From Beijerinckiaceae bacterium (GTDB lineage Bacteria > Pseudomonadota > Alphaproteobacteria > Rhizobiales > Beijerinckiaceae), in NCBI GenBank assembly GCA_947474545.1, contig CANJJI010000006.1, forward strand, positions 1 to 58,232: a DNA stretch of 58,232 nt. Reading direction: 5' to 3'. The position numbers were made by a program, and so were the translations under genes. How positions within the stretch are numbered: the stretch's first letter is position 1; each line of letters begins with the position of its first letter. Below the pieces are notes generated by a model, which saw only the letters and a program-made list of their open reading frames with translations, ran no database searches and had not been told where the DNA came from. This document shows positions 18,745 to 27,208 of the stretch, piece after piece.

Positions 18745-20442
18745 ATGCTGTTTCGTTGTCTGCCATTGATCGCTGCTTTGCTCTGTCCCGCTTCGACGAT
18801 AGCGCAAACTGATCGCATCTATTTCAACGGCAATATCATCACACAGGACGAATCGCGCCCGCATGTGCAGGCCATGTTGGTTTCTGGCGGCAGCATCATA
18901 GCTACCGGAACAAATGCCGAAATCCGGCAGGCTGCCGGGATAAATACACAGGCCATCGATCTGCGCGGCCACACTGTCATCCCCGGCCTGATCGACAGTC
19001 ACATCCATGCCGTCCGCGCCGGCTTGACCTATTCTAGCGAAGTCAGCTGGATCGATATTCCCGAGCTCGAAACGGGCCTGCGTCACATCGCGGACGCCGC
19101 TCGCGCAGATAAAGATGCATGGCTCGTCGTGGCTGGAGGCTGGAACATCCAGCAGTTTGCAACCCAGCGCCGCCCGGAGCTCTCCGACATTGAGGGCGCC
19201 GCTCCCGGTCGTGCGGTCTATATCCAGCTTGCCTACAATGCCGCATTGGTTTCACCGGAGGGCCTTCGGCGTCTGGCTATCGAGCGCGAAGACCAACTTC
19301 CCGAAGGCGCAAAATTTGAACGCAACAAACAGGGCGGGCCCACTGGTTGGATCATTGGCAGCGGCCCCGCCATCATTGCTCTGTTCGACCTTCTACCCAA
19401 GCAGACGCTTGTGAAAAACATCGAGGGAACAAAGCGTTTCTTCAAACAGCTCAATCGATACGGCATAACTGGCGTCATAGATCCCGGCGGCCACAATCTC
19501 AGGCCATCGGAATATGCAGCCTTGTTCGAAATGGCTGAACGCGGCGATCTCAGCCTGCGCGTCGCCTTCAGCGCGTTCGCGCCGCGCCCCGGCCATGAAC
19601 GCGAAGACTTTGAACGACTGATAGAAGACTACTCGTCACGCAAACACCCGCTGCTACAGTTCAATGGCATTGGCGAAGCGATCACATGGGGATTTTATAA
19701 CAACAACGACCCCACACCGGCTCAGCAAAGTGAATTCGAATCCGTTGCGTTGTGGGCAGCGTCGAAAGACCTGCGTCTTACTGTCCACTGGAACAACGAC
19801 GCCAGTGTAACTCATCTCCTCAATGTTTTAGAACGGGTCAATGCGAGCCATGAGCTCAAACCCTTGCGCTGGTCCATTGCCCATCTTCACGATGCCTCAC
19901 GAGCCACGATAGAGCGCATGCACAATCTCGGCCTCGGCTGGCTGGTGCAGAATGCGGGATATTTCGCCGCCCCATCCTATCTGCGAACGCGAGGCGATGC
20001 TGTGCACGAGAGCCCACCCATCGCCAGCGCTCTGCGCATCGGCATGCCGGTTGGCGGCGGTACAGACGCTCATCGTGTCATGAGTTTTAATCCGTTCCTG
20101 TCACTGCGTTGGATGATAGATGGTGTCACGGTTGGCGGCCTGAGCACCCGCAGATCAAATGAATTGCTGAGCCGTGAAGAAGCGTTACACGTGTACACGT
20201 CTGGCAGCGCATGGTTCACCGGCGATGAATCCCGCCGTGGTAAAATCAAAGCCGGGTACGATGCTGACTTCGCCGTGCTGGACCGCGACTATTTTGCAGT
20301 GCCACTCAAGGAATTCGGCAATATGGGCGCGCTGCTTACAAGCGTCGCAGGAACAATCGTTCACGCCGCCGGCCCGTTTTCAGACACCGCAACAACGAGT
20401 GCGCAAACAGGTGTCTCGACAGAGGCCTCACGCGCGCGATAA
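18745..20442 (+). CDS. exported metal-dependent amidohydrolase, YtcJ-like
   Basis: Amidohydrolase-superfamily enzyme of the YtcJ/NfdA-like group, 565 residues. A signal peptide (MLFRCLPLIAALLCPASTIAQ) implies periplasmic or secreted action. The metal-binding barrel shows SHIHA (His-x-His), later histidines in TVHWNND and IAHLHDA, and the catalytic Asp in GTDAHR. The beta-sandwich ends with KAGYDADFAVLDRDYF. An AGGAG site lies eight bases before the ATG. It starts 59 bases after the TonB gene and is probably co-transcribed, with a small exported protein following. Group members hydrolyse amide or ring bonds of diverse substrates, so the substrate is unknown. It may act on a compound delivered by the TonB receptor (inference). 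Confidence 0.88.
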   Translation: MLFRCLPLIAALLCPASTIAQTDRIYFNGNIITQDESRPHVQAMLVSGGSIIATGTNAEIRQAAGINTQAIDLRGHTVIPGLIDSHIHAVRAGLTYSSEVSWIDIPELETGLRHIADAARADKDAWLVVAGGWNIQQFATQRRPELSDIEGAAPGRAVYIQLAYNAALVSPEGLRRLAIEREDQLPEGAKFERNKQGGPTGWIIGSGPAIIALFDLLPKQTLVKNIEGTKRFFKQLNRYGITGVIDPGGHNLRPSEYAALFEMAERGDLSLRVAFSAFAPRPGHEREDFERLIEDYSSRKHPLLQFNGIGEAITWGFYNNNDPTPAQQSEFESVALWAASKDLRLTVHWNNDASVTHLLNVLERVNASHELKPLRWSIAHLHDASRATIERMHNLGLGWLVQNAGYFAAPSYLRTRGDAVHESPPIASALRIGMPVGGGTDAHRVMSFNPFLSLRWMIDGVTVGGLSTRRSNELLSREEALHVYTSGSAWFTGDESRRGKIKAGYDADFAVLDRDYFAVPLKEFGNMGALLTSVAGTIVHAAGPFSDTATTSAQTGVSTEASRAR

Positions 20443-20482
20443 ACTTGGCTCGTTGAGCGAGTACAACGGGAGGACGTACAAG

Positions 20483-20866
20483 ATGAAACCGCGCCTGCTC
20501 TATGCGCTCGCGATTTGCCTGCCTGCATCCCTGGCGACGGCCGGTGGCAGCGATCTTGACGGCAATGTCGAGGATCTTGAACTCGGCGCTTATTTTTTCG
20601 GCGAGGCCAAGGACGTCAAAGGGCTCAAGCCTCTTGAGGGTGTTCGGATCACGGCGCTAAAAAAAGGCACAAAAATGCCCGTCATGGCGAGCACAGATGA
20701 AGACGGCCGCTTCAAGATTCCCGGTTTCGGCAAGGAAGTGAACTCCGACGACATCACCGTCGCCTGCTCCAAAACAGGCTGGAAACTTCTCGATCTCTCA
20801 CGCCGCAAGATGGCGAATGATGGCGATGCCCCGGTGGAAATAGAGTGCCTGATGGAGAAGCTGTAA
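20483..20866 (+). CDS. small exported protein with carboxypeptidase-regulatory-like fold
   Basis: The 127-residue product starts at the ATG at 20483 behind GGAGG (nine bases). A signal peptide (MKPRLLYALAICLPASLATA) precedes a domain with LEGVRITALKKG, STDEDGRFKIPGFG and DDITVACSKTGW. This pattern is typical of carboxypeptidase-regulatory-like or transthyretin-like beta-sandwiches. Two cysteines (in VACS and IECL) could form a disulfide. It follows the amidohydrolase by 40 bases and stops exactly where recN stops on the other strand. Such domains often sit on the cell surface and bind partners; function unknown. Confidence 0.75.
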   Translation: MKPRLLYALAICLPASLATAGGSDLDGNVEDLELGAYFFGEAKDVKGLKPLEGVRITALKKGTKMPVMASTDEDGRFKIPGFGKEVNSDDITVACSKTGWKLLDLSRRKMANDGDAPVEIECLMEKL

Positions 20867-22537
20867 TTACCCGGCCCCTGCCAGCAGCTTTCCCGCCGCT
20901 GCCCGCGCTTCTTCGGTAATTGTTGCCCCCGAAAGCATACGTGCGATTTCTTCGCGCCGCTCATCAGGCGATAGCGGATCAATGCGCGTGGCGAAATTCT
21001 TCGATTTGCCCGATGCGCCCTTGGATATTCGCATGTGTGATGTCGAACGTGCAGCGACCTGCGGCGCGTGGGTAACGGCAAGCACCTGTACCTTTTCCGC
21101 CAGGCGGGCGAGCCGGTTGCCTATGGCGTCCGCCACCGCGCCGCCGACGCCTGTATCGATTTCATCAAACACCAATGTCGGCGCCGAGCCGCGGTCAGCG
21201 AGTGAAACTTTCAGCGCAAGCATGAAGCGTGCGAGTTCTCCGCCCGAAGCGACTTTCATCAAGGGACCCGGGCGCGTGCCCGGATTGGTCTGTACCCAGA
21301 ATTCAACCCGGTCCCACCCCTCCGGCCCTCCAGCTTTCGGGTCGCTCTCGATCGAAGTTGTGAATTTGGCATTCTCGAGTTTGAGCGGTGGCAACTCACG
21401 CTGCACGAACTTATCCAGTTCCTGCGCGCTTTTGCGGCGGGCTTGCGAAAGCGCCTCAGCCGCCTTGCGAAATGCGCCTTCTGTCTCTGTTACCTGCCGC
21501 TCCAGCGCATCGATATTGGCTTCGCCCGCATCGAGTTCTTCGAGTTCTTTGGCGTATTTTTCAGCAAGCGCCGCAAGTGCATCCGCCGGCACAAGATATT
21601 TGCGAGAAGCGGCGCGCAAAGCGAACAAGCGCTCTTCCGTGCGCTCGAGGTCGTGAGGATCGAAATCACAATCGCGCAACGCCTGATCGACAACCTGCGC
21701 TGCCGTATCGAAGGCATTCAGCGCATCGCTGAGCGCTTTCAATGCAGGCTCTATGATCTGCGGCGCCTGCACAGCCCGCCGCTCCAGCCGCCGCATCGTG
21801 GAAGCAATAACTGGCCCAGGCGCATGATCGCCACTCAGCGCGTCGACAGCATCGCGAATGTCGGACACGACTTTTTCCGATTGCTGCATCGTGGTGCGGT
21901 GCGTGGCGAGCTTCTCCTCTTCGCCAGGCTCCGGCGCAAGACGGGTCAACTCAGTGTGGGCATGTTGAAGAAAGTCGGCTTCCTTGCGCGCGGCCTCGAT
22001 TCGCGCGCGCGCTGCATCCAGATCGCCAACTACTTTGCGCCAGGCAACGTGGGTGCGCGTAACAGCCCGCACCTTGTCTTCCAATCCGCCAAATGCATCC
22101 AGTAACGCCCGGTGCATGGACGGATCCACTAGTGCACGGTCATCATGTTGCCCATGAATTTCGACAATCGTTCCACCAACGGCGCGCAAGGTCTGCACGC
22201 TGACCGGCTGATCGTTGATGAATGCACGCGTGCGTCCGTCTGCCATTTGCACCCGGCGCAGAATAAGTTCGTCGCCGATATCCGCTCCGGCCTCTGATGC
22301 AAGTGAAAGCGCCCGATGCCCGGGAGGTAGATTGAACGCCGCCGTCACCTGTCCTTGAACCTGGCCGCTGCGGACGAGTGTTCCATCGCCACGCGCGCCG
22401 AGCGCCAGCGAAAAAGAATCCAGAAGGATGGATTTTCCCGCGCCAGTCTCACCGGTCAGGACACTCAGGCCCCTGCCGATTTCGAGATCGAGCCTGTCGA
22501 TCAGGACTATGTCACGGATCGACAGCGCAACCAGCAT
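20867..22537 (-). CDS. recN: DNA repair ATPase RecN
   Basis: SMC-like protein of double-strand-break repair, 556 residues. It has LSIRDIVLIDRLDLEI at the N-terminus, Walker A GETGAGKS (about 30-37), and a long central region predicted to be coiled coil (about 160-370, with many Glu, Ala, Arg and Leu). The signature block PLMKVASGGELARFMLALK and Walker B TLVFDEIDTGVGG follow, then VLAVTHAPQVAA. All ATPase motifs are present. It lies 21 bases downstream of bamD on the same strand, an order expected in alphaproteobacteria, and converges with zero gap on the small exported protein gene. SOS control is known for the family in other bacteria, but I saw no clear LexA site. Confidence 0.96.
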   Translation of the reverse strand: MLVALSIRDIVLIDRLDLEIGRGLSVLTGETGAGKSILLDSFSLALGARGDGTLVRSGQVQGQVTAAFNLPPGHRALSLASEAGADIGDELILRRVQMADGRTRAFINDQPVSVQTLRAVGGTIVEIHGQHDDRALVDPSMHRALLDAFGGLEDKVRAVTRTHVAWRKVVGDLDAARARIEAARKEADFLQHAHTELTRLAPEPGEEEKLATHRTTMQQSEKVVSDIRDAVDALSGDHAPGPVIASTMRRLERRAVQAPQIIEPALKALSDALNAFDTAAQVVDQALRDCDFDPHDLERTEERLFALRAASRKYLVPADALAALAEKYAKELEELDAGEANIDALERQVTETEGAFRKAAEALSQARRKSAQELDKFVQRELPPLKLENAKFTTSIESDPKAGGPEGWDRVEFWVQTNPGTRPGPLMKVASGGELARFMLALKVSLADRGSAPTLVFDEIDTGVGGAVADAIGNRLARLAEKVQVLAVTHAPQVAARSTSHMRISKGASGKSKNFATRIDPLSPDERREEIARMLSGATITEEARAAAGKLLAGAG

Positions 22538-22558
22538 CTTGGAATGCCCGAAAGAGGA

Positions 22559-23401
22559 TCAGCGTGAGGCGAGCCCAATGGGGCGAAGGATCGTCGAAAT
22601 CCACGAACCAGAGCTGATCTTTGGTTCGTATCCCTCGCCTTTTAGCCGGCCATAGGCATCCTTGTACCATTGGCTGTCGGGGAAGTTGTGTCCCAGAACG
22701 GCAGCCGCCGTCTGCGCTTCATGGACAATACCGAGCGACAAATAGGCTTCCACCAGGCGATAAAGCGCTTCTTCCACATGCCGCGTGGTCTGGTATTTCG
22801 ACAACACTTCACGGAAACGGTTGATGGCGGCGGTATTGTTGCGGCGGCTCAGATAAAAGCGCCCGATCGACATTTCCTTGCCGGCCAGCTGGTCGCGTAC
22901 GACGGAAATCTTGAATTTCGCGTCATCCGCATATTCGGATTTCGGAAACTTCTCGACCAGCATCTGGAAAACCGCAAGCGCCTTTTCGGAGCGCTCCTGA
23001 TCCCGGCTGACGTCGGGTATCTGATTATACATCGACATACCCGTCAGATACATCGCATAAGCGGTTTCGTCGGTCGCCGGATAGAGACTGTAATAACGTT
23101 GACCGGAAATTGCGGCTTCCTCATATTTGCCGCCTTCGAAAAGCGCATAGGTCTGCATGATCAGGCCTTTGCGCGACCATTGCGAAAACGGAAACTGCTT
23201 TTCGAGTTCCTCGAATTTAGTCGCGGCGCCTGCGCCATCACGGCGTTGCAGCCGCGCCAGACCCTGATCATAGATATCATCAGCAGCCACGTCAGGAATG
23301 ATCTTGGTTTCGTATTTTTCACCAGCAAAGGGATTCAGATTTTCGATCGTCGAGCACGAGGCCACAAAGCCTGCGGTGGCCAACACGGCAAAGGCTCGCA
23401 T
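22559..23401 (-). CDS. bamD: outer-membrane assembly lipoprotein BamD
   Basis: Lipoprotein of the BAM complex that folds beta-barrel proteins into the outer membrane, 280 residues. The start at 23401 gives a lipoprotein signal, MRAFAVLATAGFVASC, with lipidation at the Cys of VASC. An upstream in-frame ATG at 23503 would bury this signal behind 34 residues and is rejected. Five TPR-like helix pairs follow: YDQGLARLQRRD, YEEAAISGQRYYSLYP, AMYLTGMSMYNQIPDVSRDQ, YADDAKFKISVVRDQLAGKE and the VEEALYRLVEAYLSLG pair. It lies between lpxC and recN on the same strand. A 13-bp direct repeat lies just upstream. Confidence 0.95.
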   Translation of the reverse strand: MRAFAVLATAGFVASCSTIENLNPFAGEKYETKIIPDVAADDIYDQGLARLQRRDGAGAATKFEELEKQFPFSQWSRKGLIMQTYALFEGGKYEEAAISGQRYYSLYPATDETAYAMYLTGMSMYNQIPDVSRDQERSEKALAVFQMLVEKFPKSEYADDAKFKISVVRDQLAGKEMSIGRFYLSRRNNTAAINRFREVLSKYQTTRHVEEALYRLVEAYLSLGIVHEAQTAAAVLGHNFPDSQWYKDAYGRLKGEGYEPKISSGSWISTILRPIGLASR

Positions 23402-23447
23402 AATACGGCTGCCTGTGAGCCTATTGCGGAACGAAAATCCGGACGGA

Positions 23448-23475
23448 TGGAAACCAGACACTTGGAAACCAGACA
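23448..23475. repeat. 13-bp direct repeat upstream of bamD
   Basis: TGGAAACCAGACA occurs at 23448-23460 and 23463-23475, a period of 15 bases. The copies lie 47-74 bases before the bamD start, where a promoter or activator site could be. No function is shown. Confidence 0.85.
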
Positions 23476-23846
23476 AGTTGACCACCCTCACTCTTGGCGC
23501 CACACCGGCACCCGGCCAGCATAAGACAGCGTCAGTCCATCAAAGAACTTTGACCGGAAAGACGTTTAACCGAAACTTCACCAAAATGCCACCAGGGGAA
23601 AGAACTACTATCCCGTATATTTGGCATTCCATGTGCCGGTGTGGTTAACGCGTCCGCTCAAATCCGATGCCGTACTATTACTCATTCAAATGTGGCTAAA
23701 ACCGGCCACATACACCTGGACCTGAAAATTTCAAGCCTGAGTGGCTTTGGCGCACTGCAGGATAAATCCATCGGCATATCAATGCAAACCGCATTGCGCC
23801 AATTGCACACCCCTGACGTTATGCGGCTTTGAAGAGAAGTCTGCGA
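23476..23846. other. non-coding stretch between lpxC and bamD
   Basis: About 370 bases with no convincing gene on either strand; the short open frames here lack ribosome-binding sites and family features. It holds a separated inverted repeat, AATGCCA at 23585-23591 and TGGCATT at 23622-23628, enclosing a GGGG/CCC pairing. No T-rich terminator for lpxC is clear. The bamD promoter is probably in this stretch. Confidence 0.6.
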
Positions 23847-24794
23847 TCAGTTCACGTCCGGGGCAAATGCTGCAGCGCCTGCCCAGGCAGCCTGAGCCTG
23901 ACGGCCAGACACCCAATTCCGCTGCCCTTCGATGATGTCATAAGCCGTGCCATCGGAGAAAAGCGCCTCCAGAACGGCAACATTCATCTTGTGACCGCCG
24001 CAATAGGAGCGGTAGGCGCCGACGATGGGAAGCCCGGCCAGAGCCAGATCACCAATGGCGTCCAGCGTCTTATGGCGCACGAATTCGTCCGAATAGCGCA
24101 ACCCCTCGGGATTGATGACCTTGTCATCATCAAGAGCGACGCTGTTTTCCAGAGAAGAACCAAGGGCAAAGCCCGCTTTCCACAGCCGTTCGACATCGCG
24201 AATGAAACCGAATGTGCGGGCCCGGGAAATTTCCCGCCGGAAAACAGCAGGGGTAAGATCAATTGAAGTGGACTGCCGTCCAATGATGCCTGTGCTGAAA
24301 TCGATTTCGACGTTGAGATGGAAGCCGGAAGCGGCAGGGCGAAGCTCGGAAAAGCCGCGGCCCATATCAATACGCACGGGTTTCAGGATTTTCAGGAACC
24401 GGCGTTGCGCCGGAATCTCGATAATGCCAACCTCGTCAATGGCTTCGACGAATCGGACGGCCGAGCCATCCATGATCGGCACTTCAGGCCCGTCGATCTC
24501 GACGAGAACATTGTCCACGCCCAGGCCCGAGAGCGCAGACATCAGGTGTTCAATCGTGGCGACGGAGCCTTCTGACGAATCACCGATGACTGTGCACAAT
24601 TCTGTCATGGTCACTTGCGACCAGATCGCCTCGATCACGCGGCTTTCACCACCGGGGAGGCCAGTACGAAGGAAAACGATGCCATGATCGGCTTCGGCAG
24701 GATGGAGAGTCAGCTTGACCGGAGCATTGGAATGAACCCCTGCGCCAGAGATGCACGCGCGTCGGCGCAGTGTCGTCTGCTTGACTGCCTTCAT
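23847..24794 (-). CDS. lpxC: UDP-3-O-acyl-N-acetylglucosamine deacetylase
   Basis: Zinc enzyme of the first committed step of lipid A synthesis, 315 residues from the ATG at 24794. Longer in-frame starts up to 25007 would add 71 Cys/Trp-rich residues unlike the family. Zinc ligands are clear: His83 in IEHLMSALSG, His241 and Asp245 in HKTLDAIGD, plus His268 (GGHKM). These sit at constant small offsets from E. coli His79, His238, Asp242 and His265. Other marks are SGAGVHSN at the start and EIDGPEVPIMDGS. The ribosome-binding site is weak. It is the next gene after ftsZ on the minus strand, but a 0.5-kb spacer and an ftsZ terminator separate them, so it has its own promoter. Confidence 0.96.
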   Translation of the reverse strand: MKAVKQTTLRRRACISGAGVHSNAPVKLTLHPAEADHGIVFLRTGLPGGESRVIEAIWSQVTMTELCTVIGDSSEGSVATIEHLMSALSGLGVDNVLVEIDGPEVPIMDGSAVRFVEAIDEVGIIEIPAQRRFLKILKPVRIDMGRGFSELRPAASGFHLNVEIDFSTGIIGRQSTSIDLTPAVFRREISRARTFGFIRDVERLWKAGFALGSSLENSVALDDDKVINPEGLRYSDEFVRHKTLDAIGDLALAGLPIVGAYRSYCGGHKMNVAVLEALFSDGTAYDIIEGQRNWVSGRQAQAAWAGAAAFAPDVN

Positions 24795-25200
24795 GACTTG
24801 ATCACCATTTGTCGCCTCGAGGTTTCGAAAGCGTCGACCGTCAGACATTGACTTATCTGTTCGGAGGACACTCCAAAACCAACCCCTATTGACCCGAGCG
24901 GCGGTGATTTCCTTTTTGGCGCTCCACCAGCAACAACCAGCTTCGCAAAGGCCCCACACACACCATTCAGACCGGACCGGCTGCCAGACGCGACACGGCG
25001 GCTCCAATCCACAGACAACATACGCATGGCCATACGCGACACCAAATCAAGCTTTCTTACCCTTTGTTACAATGCACAACATCAGTTAAGAAATTTGTTA
25101 GGCAAAAAATAAAATAGATATTTCAGCTATATAAACCATAGTCCTTCAAATCTGTGCCGCGGACGATCGCGCACCTCACAAAATTTTTCAACAAATACAA
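24795..25200. other. lpxC leader/promoter region
   Basis: About 400 bases without a supported gene between the ftsZ terminator and lpxC. The part at 25080-25135 is markedly AT-rich compared with its surroundings and is the likely promoter area. It contains TTAA-N7-GTTA at 25086-25100, one base short of the CtrA consensus TTAA-N7-TTAA; one near-match is weak evidence. No riboswitch or small RNA structure is recognised. Confidence 0.5.
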
Positions 25201-25225
25201 CAGCCCGGCTTTGAATGCCGGGCTG
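25201..25225 (-). terminator. rho-independent terminator of ftsZ
   Basis: A perfect nine-base-pair stem, CAGCCCGGC paired with GCCGGGCTG, and a seven-base loop. On the minus strand it is followed by TTGTATTTGTTG, a mixed T-rich tail. It lies 66 bases past the ftsZ stop and would end the dcw transcript before lpxC. Confidence 0.8.
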
Positions 25226-25291
25226 TGGTTTCGATAAACCGAACTGATTCGCTGATTCGCGCTGGCTTTACTGGCGCGAATCCGGCCCCAC

Positions 25292-27103
25292 TCAGCTGGA
25301 CTGTCTGCGCAAGAATGCAGGGATTTCAAACTGATCGTCTTCGGCGTTGCGCGGCGCCGGCATAGGGCGGCCGTGCAGGTCGAGTTGCGCCTGCTGAGCT
25401 CTGGCCGGAGCTGGAGCCGCTGGACGTTTCGCATATTCAGCGTGAACGGGACTTGGAGCGGCCTGATGGCGCGGCTGCAACTGTTGTGGCTGCGGCGGGG
25501 GAACGGGCCGAACCGGCGCAACCAGCGGACCCGGCTGCGAAGGTGCAGCTTCTTCATGTTCACGGGCAATACCGAACGAAGCCAGACGTTCGAACAAGCT
25601 CCGGCGCTTCGCGTCAGCCGCGGCTGGCGCATCTGCACGTTGCGCATTGATCTGGCGCTGTGCGGGCATCGGCAGATCTTCAACACGAGGCATGCGGGTC
25701 GCACGAAGCGGTTGCTCCGCGACCGGCGGCACATAATGCGCCGGAGCAGCTTGAACGGCAGGAGCCGGGGCTTGCTGAACCTGCGGCATATAAAGCGGCT
25801 GCTGCCGGGGTTGTACTGGCTGCAACATCACTTCGTCGATGACCTGCGGGGCGGACTGCAGCAATTGAGCCACAGCTGTGGGCGCATGGGTATGTGTTTG
25901 CACCGGGGCCGGCGCTGCATATTGCGCATATTGCTGATGATCCTGCTCAGGCGCAGGCTCGGCAGCAGCATAAACCGGCTCAGGTTCAGCCTGAACCGGG
26001 GCCTGCTGAACGGCAACCGGCTGGACTGTGCGCGTTTCGATTTCCACAGGGCGAGCGGCAGCAGCTGCCTGAGCGCGAAGTTTCTGAGCTGCTTCGGCGA
26101 TGCGCGCCTCGGCCGCCTGGAATTCGCGCGCATCAGCGGCCCGGTCGATACCGGTCGCTACGACTGAAACACGAACAATGCCATTGAGCGACTCGTCAAA
26201 CGTCGCGCCGAGGATGATGTTGGCTTCCTCGTCGACTTCCTGCCGGATGCGGCTCGCCGCTTCGTCCACTTCATAGAGCGTGAGATCGCTGCCGCCGGTG
26301 ATCGAAATCAGCAGACCGCGCGCGCCGCGCATCGAGGTTTCATCGAGCAGCGGATTGGCAATAGCAGCTTCGGCAGCCAGAACTGCGCGCTGATCGCCGG
26401 AAGCTTCGCCCGTTCCCATCATCGCCTTGCCCATCTCGCGCATCACAGCGCGTACATCGGCGAAGTCGAGGTTGATGAGGCCTTCCTTGACCATCAGATC
26501 GGTAATGCAGGCAACACCGGAATACAGTACCTGATCAGCCATCGCGAAAGCATCGGCGAAAGTGGTGCGCTCGTTGGCGACACGGAACAGGTTCTGGTTC
26601 GGGATGATGATGAGAGTATCGACGGCCTTGTGCAGTTCGGCGATGCCGCCCTCTGCCAGCCGCATGCGGCGTTGCCCTTCGAACTGGAACGGCTTGGTGA
26701 CAACACCGACCGTAAGAATGCCCATGTCGCGCGCAATCTGCGCAATCACTGGCGCTGCACCCGTGCCAGTGCCGCCGCCCATACCGGCGGTAACAAAACA
26801 CATATGAGCGCCCGACAGATGATCGCGGATTTCTTCCATCGCTTCTTCGGCGGCCGCACGGCCAACTTCAGGCTGTGAGCCGGCGCCAAGACCTTCGGTC
26901 ACCTGCAGGCCCATCTGGATGATCCGGTCTGCCCGCGACGAGGCCAGCGCCTGCGCATCGGTATTCGCTACAATAAAGTCGACGCCCTGCAAGCCTGAGT
27001 TGATCATGTTGTTGACGGCGTTGCCGCCAGCGCCGCCGACGCCGCAGACCATGATCCGGGGCTTTAATTCCCTGAGTTCAGGAGCTCTCAAATTGACACT
27101 CAT
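25292..27103 (-). CDS. ftsZ: cell division GTPase FtsZ
   Basis: Tubulin-like protein that polymerises into the division ring, 603 residues from the ATG at 27103 (preceded by GAGAGG). A GTG at 27145 is possible but less likely. The tubulin signature GGGTGTG is at 109-115. The GTPase core (to about 320) includes the [12 protein letters not shown]7 loop. A very long linker of about 260 residues rich in Gln, Pro and Ala follows, and the tail [13 protein letters not shown] is the conserved peptide that binds FtsA and other partners. E. coli FtsZ has 383 residues; long linkers are usual in alphaproteobacteria. It is downstream of ftsA, 105 bases away, and is followed by a terminator. Confidence 0.97.
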   Translation of the reverse strand: MSVNLRAPELRELKPRIMVCGVGGAGGNAVNNMINSGLQGVDFIVANTDAQALASSRADRIIQMGLQVTEGLGAGSQPEVGRAAAEEAMEEIRDHLSGAHMCFVTAGMGGGTGTGAAPVIAQIARDMGILTVGVVTKPFQFEGQRRMRLAEGGIAELHKAVDTLIIIPNQNLFRVANERTTFADAFAMADQVLYSGVACITDLMVKEGLINLDFADVRAVMREMGKAMMGTGEASGDQRAVLAAEAAIANPLLDETSMRGARGLLISITGGSDLTLYEVDEAASRIRQEVDEEANIILGATFDESLNGIVRVSVVATGIDRAADAREFQAAEARIAEAAQKLRAQAAAAARPVEIETRTVQPVAVQQAPVQAEPEPVYAAAEPAPEQDHQQYAQYAAPAPVQTHTHAPTAVAQLLQSAPQVIDEVMLQPVQPRQQPLYMPQVQQAPAPAVQAAPAHYVPPVAEQPLRATRMPRVEDLPMPAQRQINAQRADAPAAADAKRRSLFERLASFGIAREHEEAAPSQPGPLVAPVRPVPPPQPQQLQPRHQAAPSPVHAEYAKRPAAPAPARAQQAQLDLHGRPMPAPRNAEDDQFEIPAFLRRQSS

Positions 27104-27208
27104 CGTCTGGCCTCTCGACTTTTGGGCATTGGCCCAGGGTTTCACTTAACTGCTCGGTTACTTCACCGTTTGAAGGCTGGCCGCCGCGCCAGCCCTTTCA
27201 CGGCAGAT

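Noticed and set aside
17919-18812. 297-codon frame overlapping the tonB-like gene
   Set aside because: Other frame of the Pro/Arg-rich tonB spacer; rich in His, Arg and Pro with no signal or domain.
24795-25007. N-terminal extension of LpxC to 25007
   Set aside because: Adds 71 Cys/Trp-rich residues; zinc ligand numbering fits other LpxC proteins only from 24794.
25086-25100. CtrA-binding site TTAA-N7-GTTA
   Set aside because: One mismatch to consensus and only one copy in an AT-rich stretch; not called as a feature.
25123-25734. 203-codon minus-strand frame overlapping the end of ftsZ and the spacer
   Set aside because: Runs through the ftsZ terminator and lies in another frame of the Gln/Pro-rich linker; Arg/Ser-rich with no motif.
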